From: Apostichopus parvimensis
Lineage: Eukaryota > Echinodermata > Holothuroidea > Aspidochirotida > Stichopodidae
DNA: 36,028 bases
Direction of reading: 5' to 3'
NCBI GenBank assembly: GCA_000934455.1
Contig: KN883845.1
Coordinates: 174,451-210,478 of the forward strand
Shown: positions 10,281 to 20,547 of the stretch, piece by piece
How positions within the stretch are numbered: position 1 is the stretch's first letter
Layout: every line of letters begins with the position of its first letter
Made by a program: the position numbers and the translations under genes
Notes under the pieces: model-generated
Databases searched by the model: none
What the model saw: the letters and a program-made list of their open reading frames with translations, nothing else
What the model was told of the DNA's origin: nothing

Positions 10281-12049
10281 CATCCAAATTTATTGTAAAC
10301 ATCACAAATGAACCATATGTTGGAGGGTTACCAATCTTTCTACAATGTGGTCATAAGCCATACTGTAGATTATTCTGTATTTTAGTGAAATGTTTGTCTC
10401 TTCCATATTTGATGAATATGTCATCACTTTAAGTATGATATATCTGAAGTTTATTAAATAGCTATTTCATAACTGTTTTAGTAGAGGTTGTGGGATGGTG
10501 ACCTCCCAGGCTCTGATATATAAGTTGGTATAGGTACATGCCCAATGAGGAAGTTATGAGCCAGTGTAAAAGAGGTATTGACATGAAATGTGTTTATAAA
10601 CATGTATTCTTCCTTCATCTAAACAATGTGAGGTGAAAGGTGAAATGTACTTTTCCAAAGCAAAATTGGTGTTGCCTAATCTTCTTGAACTGCCTACTCC
10701 TAAAATTTGGTAGAATGGTGCCCTATGATAGGGAATGGTGTCTCAGATATCTTTTAGAACTCATATTTAGATCTTATTTTGGCTATATATCTTCCTGTGT
10801 TTCAGTGTTTAAGTTTTATTGATATGTCCTGTTTTATCATACAGGACACATCCTATGAATAAATTGATTATTTCTAATTGAGGTAAAATGTCAAGCCATC
10901 AAATGCACTTTTCCAAATTTGTTGTTGCCTACATCCTTACTTGGTAAGAAGGTGAAATGCCATAAGATTCCCCATTTTGGCTATAGCAAGTGCCCTTTAT
11001 AGTCATGCTGGATATATGCAGAGAGCAATGTTTGTTATGTAGTTGGCTTTCAATATATAATATTGGTATCATCATGGCACATAACCTGATAATAATACAA
11101 GTTTGGTGCCACTGTCTATTATAAAAAAAGAAATATCAGCATCCTCTGTACGTCATAGATGGCTAAACATGGATTCAATGGACAACTGTGTATCATGAGA
11201 GTAACACAAATTTAATGAGATGTGGTTCTATTGTTTCTAAACACTTTTTAAAATGTTAAGAATCAAGCCCGACCCATTTCGAACATAACTTTTAAATTGT
11301 ATGCTTTTTAATACTTTTTTGACTTCTTACCCTTGCAAAGCATTATCACTTTCCAATAAAAACATGTTTTTTTTTATTAGCTTAGATTTCAGTTACTCCT
11401 TTCCATTACCATTGCTGTTGTGATCTTTTTGTTTCTATCTTATTGAGTAACATTGTTTAATTGTTATTAGGTTAAACTTGAAAGGTGACTGCATGATTGA
11501 CTGAAACTTAACATAGCCTGAGCCAGAGGTTTCTTACAGTATATTTTGTTTCAGTTTAAAGAAAGTTCTAGTCCTGATTTCCAAGATACAAATCTTTGTT
11601 AACTATCTTTGCATGAAGTGTGTTAATTTAGCAGTAATTAGTGGAGGCCAATCAAAAGTACATCAAATGGTAAATGCTGTACATATGGTTTGATGTTTAT
11701 TGCCATAAGAGTCATCAGTGTCATTGCCCTGGGGGAATACGAGTACTGGATCCTGAAAGGGTAACGAAGGACACATATCAAATGCATATTTATGCATGTT
11801 GACAGGCAAATTGAAATGCTGCCAAAAATAGGTAACAGCTTCAGACTGTTGTCCTCTGTTGTAATCACGAGGCTCAAGTAATATTTATTAACTCATTATA
11901 AAGGGTGTAACCAGTTACCTACACTCATTCTTGGCCACATTTGAAAATGGGGTTTAAACAGTTGTTGCTTTGGTTCATCTGTCCACATGTGTGCTATTAA
12001 TATACATATGTTTTATTTATTTGTTTTTTAAAGTTGCAGTAATCAGGAA
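10281..12049. other. No gene seen
   Basis: About 1.8 kb of AT-rich sequence. The short open frames at 10640-10822 (+) and 11638-11877 (-) have no motif or splice support. Confidence 0.6.
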
Positions 12050-12355
12050 GACTTCCTATGCACTTCTTCTGGATCCACCCCCTCTCATAGACCTGTCCTC
12101 TCTCCTATAATTCTCCCTCTTCTATGCATTCACCCTCTTGTAAATGCCCCACTCCTTTTCATGCCCATCTTCTGAACCTGTATCCTCTCCTGGACATGCC
12201 CTCTCTCCTATGCATGCCCACTCTCCTGAACATTCCCCCTCTGCTGAACATGCCCCATCCCCTGCACAAGCCCCTCTCCTGGACAACCCCCTCCTGAACC
12301 CACCCTCTCCTTGAACTGCCATCTCTTCTATGTGTGCCCCCTCTCCTGGACTTTG
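12050..12355. repeat. C/T-rich minisatellite, about 20-base unit
   Basis: An imperfect tandem array of units like CCTCTCCTGGACATGCCC, about 15 copies, strongly strand-asymmetric (C/T-rich on plus). The minus-strand open frame through it (12122-12322) encodes a Gly/Glu/Cys repeat and is a by-product of the array. Confidence 0.8.
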
Positions 12356-12769
12356 CAGGTGTATCTTATATATGTGTATATCAAGTTTGTATTATTACCT
12401 GTTTAAAGTATTTATCCATATATATATATAGTATTTATCCATAGCCTGATAATGGACTATAAATGAACTTTATTTTTACAACAAATTTTATATGGCTAGA
12501 ACTGATAATAAGAAAAATCACCATGTGATGGCAGTGTGGCAGAAACTGTCCATGGCAATGTCTTCCTACACATTACATACAGTACTGATGTAAAGGGATT
12601 ATGGCTCAATCATTTTTATGACTTTTTGGTATAATGGTTGTGGACTGTTGTTTTTCATATGAAGGTTCTTTTCTTAGTGAGTAATGTTTACACATCCGTT
12701 ATAAAATGTGTATTATTTATACATAATGTTATATCTGGCTTAAATATTTAACATGTACCACATCATAAA
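12356..12769. other. No gene seen; short TA repeat
   Basis: AT-rich, with a TATATATA run near 12419-12430 flanked by two copies of GTATTTATCCATA. Confidence 0.55.
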
Positions 12770-12860
12770 CACTTTTGGTTCAGATGCCACATGCAGCTGT
12801 AACATTTAAGTTGGCATGCATGTATGCATGTGACCATTAGCTTGTCAATGCAATACCTCC
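12770..12860 (+). repeat. Possible fragment of the dispersed repeat
   Basis: GATGCCACATGCAGCTGTAA followed by a GTTGGCATGCATGTATG-like stretch parallels the GATGCCGAAGGCCGAGTAAC / GTTGGCGTGTGTATG order at 839-880. Weak and tentative. Confidence 0.3.
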
Positions 12861-13458
12861 CCACTATCGTCATCAGTTACGCTGTTGGCTACATAAGGTC
12901 TTATGACATGACGAATGGAACCCGGTCATGTCCATTCAAACACTTAACTAGGAACACCTAAAGTTATACCTTTTTTCAATTAATTGAAGCTTGTTAAAAT
13001 TTTAGGGACGCATGCCTTTTACTTAAAGGTGGGGCTGCAAATAGCGAATTTCCGGTGACACCGATAACTTGCAGATTCCTAATTTAAGGAACATGTAGGT
13101 CAATTTCTCATTGAGGTGTTTATAGTTGCATTTGAAGTTACTACAACGGCGATGTGTTTAATCATATTTGTTTAAGTGGTCAACTGCATGAGCCAAACGA
13201 AAATCAGACTTTTTGCAAGGTTTTGCTACTTGCAACCCACCATTAAATCCCATATATAGCATATCTAGATATATCTGGACTAACAGTATATTTATATTGC
13301 CAGATGAAAACATATAACTTGTGATTATGTGAATTTGATTTAGACTATACATGTAGATTGATTAAGTCATACATAATTTAATGTCAATTTGATGTACATC
13401 TGAAGATTGATATAGTCCGATAACGTGAGATATAACGTTATGATATACATCGCCCATT
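12861..13458. other. No gene seen
   Basis: AT-rich. No coding or repeat structure was recognised. Confidence 0.55.
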
Positions 13459-13479
13459 CCCCCCCCCCCCCCCCCCCCC
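13459..13479. repeat. C21 homopolymer
   Basis: A run of 21 C on the plus strand, about 70 bases past the 3' end of the integrase-like pseudogene. It may vary in length or be an assembly artefact. Confidence 0.85.
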
Positions 13480-13547
13480 TCCTTCATTTCCCTCAGTTAC
13501 GTTATTGCATTCGACCATTAACAGTTTAGTCTAAATCTGATCCAACC

Positions 13548-14493
13548 TCACAAAGAATTCCTCAAACTGCTGGCTTCCTCCTGACTTTGGGGGTTGCAAT
13601 TTAGCTCCATTACTAAATTGCGAAGTTCAACCATTTCTTGACTACATAAATAATTATTGGGCCACCTCTCCACATTAACTTCCACTTCATCTAAATCTTC
13701 TTCTTCACAGAACAGCTTGAAATCAGGTGCTCCTGTAAGTTGTGGAGTGAAGAACAAATATCATGTCTTCCACCTGGGCTTTCTGCCTCAGAAACTGACC
13801 GAATGCAATGAGAGTTCCATTCTGAGGCTACCTGATGTAATTCTTTCCTAACAACACGACCAAAGAAGTATCGGATGCCCTGTATATGCAATGGATCAGC
13901 AGTATTCAATAACCCAACTGATATCATATCTTTGAAATAATTAATCAACCAACCCAGACAACTCTTTTTCAAAAAGGGCCACCAACACTCGATTCTCTGA
14001 TTCGCTGAAGATTTCCCGAAGGTTGAAACACCGATTCCATTAATTAATTCAGAGTGCAGGTGAGATATTGATCCATTTTCTGTCCCAGGGTAAGTAAAGA
14101 GCTGTGCCTTCGAGTTGTCGTACGCAATCGACAAAGTACCCCGCAGTTATTACAGGATTTTTGTTTGAAGGACCGACTTCGAGCCATAAAATTCTCCTGG
14201 AGTAGCCATCAATTGCCCCGTGGATTGCAAGGCCGTAAGGGACTAGCTTGTCGTTGCCATCAACGTGCCATATATAATTGGGTCCTGCTTCGTATTATAG
14301 GCGTCGCCGTAGCCGGTGTGATGATCTAGCCTGGACACCCCCTGGATCAACAGCAGTTAGGATCTGCCTGACAGTTTCTCGCTTGGTTTTGATCCCATGG
14401 AAACATCTGAGACGGTGATGCATCAATCGGTAGCATAACGATGAGCCACTGTGTTCAAGTTCTTCTTCAATGGAAAGTGCAACATCTTCAAGT
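13548..14493 (-). pseudogene. DDE integrase-like transposase remnant
   Basis: On the minus strand an acceptor-like GATTTTCTCTTAG precedes 14493. The frame reads EEELEHSGSS, MHHRLRCFHGIKTKRETVR, RSSHRLRRRL, a TAA at 14295-14297, then YIWHVDGNDKLVPYGLAIHG and DGYSRRILWLEV. A frameshift near 14100-14134 moves to a frame with TENGSISHLHSELIN and SSANQRIECWWPFLKK, IRYFFGRVV and EWNSHCIRS. A second shift near 13740-13757 leads to the final block with FCEEEDLDEVEVN, ending at 13548. The HVDG and NQRIE blocks carry the expected first Asp and last Glu of an RNase-H-like integrase core; the middle Asp position (before GTENG) reads Pro. It matches, from memory, the eukaryotic integrase-core proteins with the NQRIExxW signature. 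It is non-functional as written. Confidence 0.75.
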
Positions 14494-14499
14494 CTAAGA

Positions 14500-15070
14500 G
14501 AAAATCAATTTGAAATATTTAACAACTTGGTTCATGGACCCTCCAACTGAAGCCAGAACCCCCACACAGTTTGTAATGAGACACAGAGTGGGTACTAAAA
14601 TCCCCCCACCCAATTTTTTCTTCGCTACCCCAAGAATTAAGGCCCCTGTCCGCACTGACATTATTATAATAGACATAATAGGCCTACTTATTCTTTTAAT
14701 TAAATTAATTTTTTTCATTGAGAAGAAGTCATTGATCGCAGTCCTGCAGTGGAGGGGTCTAAGGATAGTGGGTATCTCCCTACCACTCTTGGAAAGTTTT
14801 TGTAATGTGATGAAGGGTGCTGGTGAGATGCAAAGGGACGAAATTGTTAGGTTCATAATCCTTGCTACTTTTTTTTAAATTTTAAAAATTGCACTATAGG
14901 GGAGAACAACAGGGGATACTAACGTTAACGTTATTAATATCGGATATATATTGACAGCTTAGGCCTACCGAAAAACGTCGCATTTTTTACGTAACTGGCA
15001 GCGACTGTAAAATGAAGGGTATGTACAGTAGCGTTCAGCGGCTAGGTAAAATGGGCCTGGCTTCTATCCA
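14500..15070. other. No supported gene
   Basis: Overlapping open frames at 14494-14878 on both strands have no recognised motif. The part nearest 14500 is probably an intron or flank of the integrase-like remnant. Confidence 0.5.
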
Positions 15071-15071
15071 T

Positions 15072-15452
15072 TGAAAATCTCGAAACGGAAAAGTCGAAAC
15101 ATCGAAATCTCGAAACATCGAAACGAAAAAGTCTAAATCTCGAAACGAAAAAGTCGAAACATCCAAATCTCGAAATATCGACTTTTTCGTTTCGAGATTT
15201 CGAGATTTCGACTTTTTCGTTTCGAGATTTATACTTTTTCATACGAAATCTGGAAACATCGAAACGAAAAAGTGTAAATCTCGAAACGAAAAAGTCGAAA
15301 CATCCAAATCTCAAAACATCGAAACATCGACTTTTTCGTTTCGATGTTTCGACTTTTTCGTTTCGAGATTTAGACTTTTTGATACGAAATCTGGAAATCT
15401 CGAAACATCGAAACGAAAAAGTGTAAATCACGAAACGAAAAAGTCGAAACGT
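15072..15452. repeat. TCGAAAC foldback minisatellite
   Basis: About 380 bases built almost entirely from CGAAACGAAAAAGTCGAAAC, AAATCTCGAAAC and CATCGAAAC words and their reverse complements. A larger unit of 141-149 bases recurs (CATCGAAACGAAAAAGT at 15116, 15257 and 15406). Each full unit holds a direct-sense half followed by an inverted half around CATCCAAATCTC, so it can fold into long hairpins. The minus-strand open frame 15042-15431 (a Phe/Arg/Ser peptide) merely reflects the repeat. Confidence 0.85.
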
Positions 15453-15734
15453 CCCTTCAGGGCCACGGTACCAAACAACCTAATGCTATTATCCTTGCAA
15501 CTGCTCTCTATGACATTCTGGCATTAACAGATGGAATAAAACTACGGAAGGCCAAAACGAACACGACAGATGTGCCGACAAATTATACCTCATATTGGAT
15601 GATTATTCACTTTATGCTTTGTGTTATTGATAATATAAGTACTTCAATGAATTCATTGACCAAAAGACCTATAAAACGATATACTGGACAACTATATCCA
15701 TTACAAATGTCCAAAATAGTATGCGATTAAGCGA
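15453..15734. other. No gene seen
   Basis: Unassigned sequence between the foldback array and the Helitron remnant. No Helitron 3' end (hairpin plus CTRR on the minus strand) was recognised. Confidence 0.5.
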
Positions 15735-16532
15735 TTATCGTGTTAAATGGCCGCCATGTTGGATTTTGTGCGTATCCATGCCGGAAAAAATTGGAAACAG
15801 GTGGTTTTGATTCGTAAGTGATCTAAACAAGTCAAAAAGTACCAGTTTCAAGATTCTATATGAAAGGTTCACTCCCCTGTTAATTGCAACATAACCGCAT
15901 ACACCATCATTCCAATTCTGATCAATTGAGACTCTTTCATCTTTGTATAATTGACTGTTTGCAACTAGCCATTTTGCAGCATCAATTACTTTATTGTATA
16001 AACTTGACAGGAATGGCCATGCTTTCATTTAGCTTGCGTGGTAATAGTCTACATGTACTTGACATCAGCTGCAACATTTACCACATTTCCTTTCAGATTC
16101 AATTGTCGCCGTCTTGGAAGTTCTCGAATTTACAGAAATGGTATACGAAGAGCTACTAATTTATCTTCAAGAGAATGCAATTGTAATTCTTTTCGAACTG
16201 TCACAAATTTCACGTTATTTTTTTAGGCTTAACGGTGGTATCTTATCAGAATTAATAAATTCCTTGCAGGTACTACATATCCACAATTTGTTGTCGATAG
16301 AAGGATTGTGTACAGCAATGCTGCATGTACATTTTCCTGTTTTCTGTACAAAGCTAGTGACACTTTCTCTATACCATAACTGTTCACAACAACAGCACAC
16401 TAATTCTGGACCTAGTGAAACACAGTTGAGAAAACCTTGTTGAATTGATGAAGTGTTACAGCTGGTTCTCTTGTTGTATTTTGATTTGATTTCATTAGCT
16501 GCAAACTGTGCATCTGTTCTATCTTGTGCCAT
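15735..16532 (-). pseudogene. Helitron polyprotein N-terminal segment
   Basis: The minus-strand frame 16532-16215 reads GPELVCCCCEQLWYRESV, then a WICSTCKEFI block and SDKIPPLSLKK. This resembles the paired-Cys segment that precedes the Rep domain in many animal Helitron proteins. After a stop at 16215 other frames give HSLEDKLVA, RELPRRRQLNLKGNVVNVAA and LNESMAIPVKF. A 97-residue frame (16028-15735) then starts with a KVIDAAKWLVANSQLYKDE block. The segment order (xLEExLVAxRIPF, RELPRGxQ, NVVNVPxD, then VxxAxxWLxxNSxLYK) is that of Helitron polyproteins. Multiple frame changes make it a pseudogene. Coding after residue 40 of the last frame is unrecognised. Confidence 0.7.
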
Positions 16533-16917
16533 TCGTTCTTGATTCTATTGTTTTTCTGGGAGTGTACGTGTCATTTTTGCGAGTAGTGTTCATTCGTTTG
16601 ATGTTTTGTTTCTGTTTATTTTGAGAATATTCCACTTTTTGTCTTGTGTCTTTCATTCGTTTTATGTTTTGTTTCTTTTCATTTTGAGAATACTCTGGTT
16701 TTCGCCCTGTGTCTTTCATTCGTTTGATGTTTTGTTTCTTTTCCTTTTGAGAATACTCCTGATTCTGTCTTCTTTCTTTCTTTCCTGTTTTGTATTTTTG
16801 AGAGTACTCCGGTTGTTGTCTGATAACTTTCATTTGCTTGGTGTTTCTTGTTCTTTCATTTTGAGTGTACACACAATCTGTCCTCTTGGTTTTCATTCTT
16901 TTTATATTCGTTTGCAT
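16519..16917 (-). pseudogene. Lys/Arg-rich 21-residue repeats of the Helitron protein
   Basis: A 132-residue open frame is made of about five imperfect repeats of NIKRMKDTRQKVEYSQNEKK type, period about 21 residues (63 bases). Similar short basic repeats with an EYSQ or EYRQ core occur in animal Helitron proteins between the OTU domain and the zinc-binding segment, which is where this lies. The function is unknown; a DNA-binding or flexible linker is possible. The antisense hydrophobic frame (16606-16926, plus) is a shadow. Confidence 0.65.
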
Positions 16918-17155
16918 TTTTCTTGACAGTACATCTTGTATTGTCTTGTAGTTCTTTGGTAAATAATGTCTTTTTTCCTTTCTTGTTCTCTGTATGCACT
17001 GTTAGTTGCTGTAAGTTTTTGCATTCGTTTAGTACTATTGGAACAGGTAATACTGGGAGGTTATTTAGTGAAGTTCACTTTCTGTTTCTGTTCATCTTTA
17101 TTTTGTTGCCACAAGCTTTGTCTGCTTAGTTCTTCTTGTATTTGCTTGTGCAGAT

Positions 17156-17623
17156 TCAAGACTGTGCTACAAGACAGAGATCAGTATTAATAAGTCCATA
17201 CATAACATGAAAGTGATTTCTATTTGTGTTTTTAATGTAAATTCCACGTTTAATTGTATTTACTCTTTCTGAGAGACTACCGCATGCTGGAAATCGTAGC
17301 CATTTCCATTCACTACCAGATACAGCATATGTATAAATGTCAGTTTGTAAAAGTTTTGCAGCAGTCATTATTTCCACTTCAGTAGCCCACACTGAATCAT
17401 CTGACATATGGGATGTTTCAATATAATCATGAACAGATTTACTAGTAGATTGCAGGTCACATTCCAGAAGAGATTGCACTATTAAGCGTCTTAGGATATG
17501 ATGACTATTTGCAGACTTTGTTATTATGAATGACAACGATCTAAAGAAACAATTCCCATGACCTAGTATTCTCCAAATATTACATGGTGTTGCAGTATTA
17601 GTATACAATATTGGACTGTACAT
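17156..17623 (-). pseudogene. OTU-family cysteine protease domain of Helitron
   Basis: A 155-residue open frame. Residues 21-30 read GHGNCFFRSL, the OTU nucleophile block (usual GDGNCxFRA/S), with the catalytic Cys at about residue 25. The middle part has SDDSVWATEVEIMTAAKLL and TDIYTY. Near the end IYIKNTNRNHFHVM holds the expected catalytic His at about 137. The usual Asp before GNC is His here, which may weaken or abolish activity. Upstream in the same frame lie a TGA and a TAG (17705-17707), so the domain was once part of a longer protein starting at or before 18052. OTU domains are known in many Helitrons and are thought to process the polyprotein or remove ubiquitin. Confidence 0.75.
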
Positions 17624-17704
17624 ATTTCGGAAATTTGGATAAGAACTGGCATAAATGTTTTTGTCTGTTATTCACTGCTTTAATATAGCAATCTCTCCAT
17701 CACG

Positions 17705-18052
17705 CTAAAAGTCATCTGGAGGGAAGAAAGTAAACGTGTCATGAGTGTGTAGACTTTGCAAGTTAATATCAGTCATTTTCGTTTGACCAACTAAACGTTG
17801 CTGTACTTTTTTTTTTAAAGAGAGAGTTTTATTAGCATATGTTTGTGACTGGCATGTTTGGTTTGATGTTATATTTTGCTTTGCTTTGATTCTCTTCTTG
17901 TCTTGTTTCGCTGTCTGTAACTGAATTTTTGGATTCGTGGCATGACAGAATATTGTGGACAATCTCCTTTTGGACAACAGTTTTGCTGGGATAATAGTGC
18001 ATATAGAGAGTGATTGACTGAAATGCAGTTGTGGATTTTGGATATTTATCAC
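17705..18052 (-). pseudogene. Lys/Gln-rich segment upstream of the OTU domain
   Basis: A 115-residue open frame in the same frame as the OTU domain, separated from it by two stops. It contains AKQDKKRIKAKQNITSNQ and ends HDTFTFFPPDDF. It has no recognisable domain. Position and frame suggest the N-terminal part of the Helitron protein. Confidence 0.4.
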
Positions 18053-18228
18053 AACACTTGATCAGAATGTGTTAATATTTTGGGAATGTTTTTCTTTGCA
18101 ATGCTTGGAATTCAAGTACTTTTTGTATGCCTGTGAAACTCTTGTTAATATTGTTAAGTGCTTTTTGAGTGCTTAAAATTGTTTTCTATCAAAGTACTTG
18201 TTGAGTTGCCTAGAAATTACTTCAAGAG

Positions 18229-18700
18229 GTGATAAGCATATATATGTTGTTATATTTTCTTCACTACTTTGCAGCACTTTTTTATGAGGTAATTTTTAGC
18301 AGTTTTCCAGGTTTTGGAGAGTATTTGATTTCGAATATTTTCAGTGCTGTATATTATGCTTTGTTAGTAATTTGTAGCGGTTGTTTTGCTTTTTTAGTAC
18401 TTTTTATATTTTTAGCTCTTTTCAGTGCTTTGCAGCAATTTTTAGCTCTTTTCAGCAATTTTTATACGTTCTTCGGTACCTTGCAACACTTCATATGCAC
18501 TTAACAGTACTTTTAATGGTTTTTATGTACTTTGCAGTACTTTTGGTGCTTTTTTTCAGTACCTTACAGTTCTTGTTATGCGTTTTTGCTACATTTTAGT
18601 CCTTTATGCTTGTCCAAGTACTTTGCAGTACTTGTTTAAGCTTTTTGCATTAATTTACAGTACTTATTATGCTTGTTATGGTTTTTATGCTAATATTTAA
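18229..18700 (-). repeat. Degenerate tandem repeat with GTACTGCAAAGTAC words
   Basis: The plus strand is T-rich with recurring TTTGCAGTACTT and TTTTCAGTGCTTTGCAG words at about 30-50 base spacing. Read on the minus strand it gives interrupted peptides such as KHQKYCKVHKN and LLKRAKNCCKALKRAKN, a basic repeat like those in Helitron proteins. It is probably the decayed upstream repeat region of the adjacent Helitron. The plus-strand hydrophobic open frame here is a shadow. Confidence 0.5.
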
Positions 18701-19017
18701 TTTGTAGTGCAGTAAATTTTGTGCTTCAATATTGTCGTTGGTTTCCCAGTATATATGTGTGGTTTGAATATGGTATTGTTTGCAAAAAAGTTCTTTTTCA
18801 CTTTCAGAACAGTTTGTCAGTACTGTGCTTAATTGACTACTTTGAGATACTAGTCTTCAAGGATTTCTTTTTATTGTGTCATTGTGCTGTTTTCAAGGAT
18901 ACATATACATATTTTCAGCTTTTACAGCACTGAAAGTTCATTCAACAAGGAAGCATCGTGACCAGAGTCATGTAGAGCTGTCAAACAGATTCCATTATGT
19001 TAAGGTACCACTGAAGT

Positions 19018-19389
19018 GTGCTATTGCATACTCTAAGAAAGAATGCTCTGATTTGCATGCATTTTGAAGTCATCTCAAAAATCATATCAATAATGGTGAC
19101 ACGGTTGAATGCGTATATTCGTATATTTCATCGTATTTCAATCGTATATTTCATGCATGTGAAGGTAACACAAAATGACAGAATTTTTGGTTTATTTGTC
19201 TCGTTGCCACATAAATTGGTGTGCAAAACGTGTGAAAAATGGTCACAAAAGTTTCACATTACATTTCAGAATTTTAAAAAGAGGAATAATTATGGTGTTG
19301 AAGCTGGCAATGGTAATAAGCCCACTACTGCAGAAGAAAGTTTCGATATGAAATTTGGGGAACTGACAGGACAATGTCATAGAAGGTGA
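19018..19389 (+). CDS. Unrecognised 123-residue open frame
   Basis: The open frame has no motif I recognise. It holds a CKTCEKW pair of cysteines and ends GELTGQCHRR, with a donor-like AGAAG|GTGAGA at its 3' end, so the last part could be an exon. No acceptor is obvious upstream. It lies 300 bases beyond the Helitron repeat tract and may belong to the decayed coding remnant at 19900-20400. Confidence 0.2.
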   Translation: MLLHTLRKNALICMHFEVISKIISIMVTRLNAYIRIFHRISIVYFMHVKVTQNDRIFGLFVSLPHKLVCKTCEKWSQKFHITFQNFKKRNNYGVEAGNGNKPTTAEESFDMKFGELTGQCHRR

Positions 19390-19899
19390 GAGTAATTCTG
19401 ATCAGTCAAAAGGGGAATTTTCGAAAAGTTTGGCATTATTTCTACTTAAGCTGCACGGGAAACAATTAGTCCGAGAATGAACCGTACAAATTATTGTACA
19501 GGAAGTAAGAAATATATATGAAATTTGCCGAGAATCTGTTCTAGTTAGGCTTACAGCTAAATGAAGGCCGAAAACATTTGTAATGACCGTATTCAAATAC
19601 CGTATTCAAATACAATTAGGGATTGGACTAGTCTGCCTTGAGACCTCATTAGTAGTTCCAGTGGTTCTGTGAATCCTGTCACTCATATCAGTACTCGTGT
19701 CAGATCTAACTAATTACTCTCTTGACGTGTGTGTGGTGAGATATTGTCCCTTTTTGCGGATGTGTCACCGTAACGAAGACGAAGACTCATTCATTATTAG
19801 ATTACCTTAACTTCGGAAATGAGTGGGATGTTGCCGTGGACAGTAAGAAGGGAGAACTGGATCGAAACATAGTAGAAACGAGTTCTTTAAGTCACTGAA
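19390..19899. other. No supported gene
   Basis: Unassigned. CCGTATTCAAATAC occurs twice in tandem near 19588-19612. Confidence 0.5.
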
Positions 19900-20400
19900 T
19901 TTTGTTTCCCCTAGAAGCTGTTCCTCATGGGAGGGATATTTCAGGAAAAAGCATTACTGTCGTTATGTTCCCATCTTGCAGACTAGTAAAGTTCTCATTG
20001 ATAATGACTTGATTCCAATAAATTCAGACGGGAGCAAACAAGATGCAGCTACCAGGGTTTACAGATATAACAGATGGAAACGTTTTCAATTAAAATACAC
20101 TTTTTGGAAGTGTTGAAAATGCACTGTCGGTTATTGTATTCCAAGATACCTCTGAAGTAGTTGATGAACTTGGATCTGCCAAAATAAATGGAATATATTG
20201 TCTGTGTATTTCACTCTTGGCAACGTTCCTCCTCAGTGTAGGTCACTTGTACAGGAAGAAGTATGGACAAGATCAAGTATTTCAAGTTGGCTCACAATAG
20301 ATAAACTACGTTTAAGAGGGATTGTTCAGCTTGTTTGTGCTCCTGAAATATCATGGGATCAAATTGTTTAGCTCAAGGTGTTAATAGAATAGTACCATGA
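19900..20400 (+). pseudogene. Very decayed coding remnant of an uncharacterised animal family
   Basis: In shifting plus-strand frames the sequence reads VPHGRDISGK-like and YCRYVPILQTSKVLIDND, then FTDITDGNVF, NALSVIVFQDTSEVV, LGSAK, YFTLGNVPPQCRSLVQ and KKYGQDQVF. This order resembles, from memory, a common uncharacterised animal family with YxPxxxxLxxLL, DxxDG, NALxxxxYxDxxEVxxPLGS and LGNxxPxxRS blocks. At least three frame changes and several stops are present. The family link is tentative; the long-range order of blocks is the evidence. The L2-like LINE tail follows on the other strand. Confidence 0.4.
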
Positions 20401-20500
20401 GGAAAGAAAACAACTCTTTTTTTAACGGTGTGCTAGGAATTGCCATAACTTTGTTAATGTACCGCATACGCTGTCAGAAAGACAGCAGCTACAGGCATAT

Positions 20501-20507
20501 AATGATG

Positions 20508-20547
<40 letters not shown>
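20501..20547. repeat. (AAT)n microsatellite, 3' tail of the LINE
   Basis: About 15 AAT/TAA units on plus. On the minus strand they form the (TTA)n tail that ends the LINE copy, directly after a TTTGGCGCTATATTAAG-like sequence. Confidence 0.8.

Larger units (their letters stand above)
15735..18700 (-). mobile_element. Decayed OTU-bearing Helitron, N-terminal half
   Basis: Read on the minus strand, the order is: Lys/Tyr/Cys-rich repeat tract (18700-18250), Lys-rich segment (18052-17705), OTU-like protease domain (17623-17156), Lys/Arg peptide repeats (16917-16519), a cysteine-bearing segment and the start of the Helitron Rep/helicase polyprotein (16532-15735). This order is typical of large animal Helitrons that encode an OTU cysteine protease. 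The HUH nuclease and helicase motifs are absent, so the element is truncated at the low-coordinate side. Several in-frame stops and shifts mark decay. Exact ends are unknown. Confidence 0.65.

Noticed and set aside
12122..12322. Gly/Glu/Cys-rich minus-strand open frame
   Set aside because: A by-product of the 20-base minisatellite.
14494..14878. Two overlapping 120-residue open frames on opposite strands
   Set aside because: No recognised motif on either strand, and neither agrees with the integrase-like frame.
15042..15431. 129-residue Phe/Arg/Ser repeat peptide on the minus strand
   Set aside because: Simple translation of the TCGAAAC foldback array.
16606..17190. Hydrophobic plus-strand open frames resembling membrane proteins
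   Set aside because: Antisense to the Lys-rich Helitron repeats; the hydrophobicity follows from T-rich complement.
18229..18599. Phe/Leu-rich plus-strand open frames resembling a multi-pass membrane protein
   Set aside because: T-rich tandem repeat; the minus strand fits the Helitron context better.
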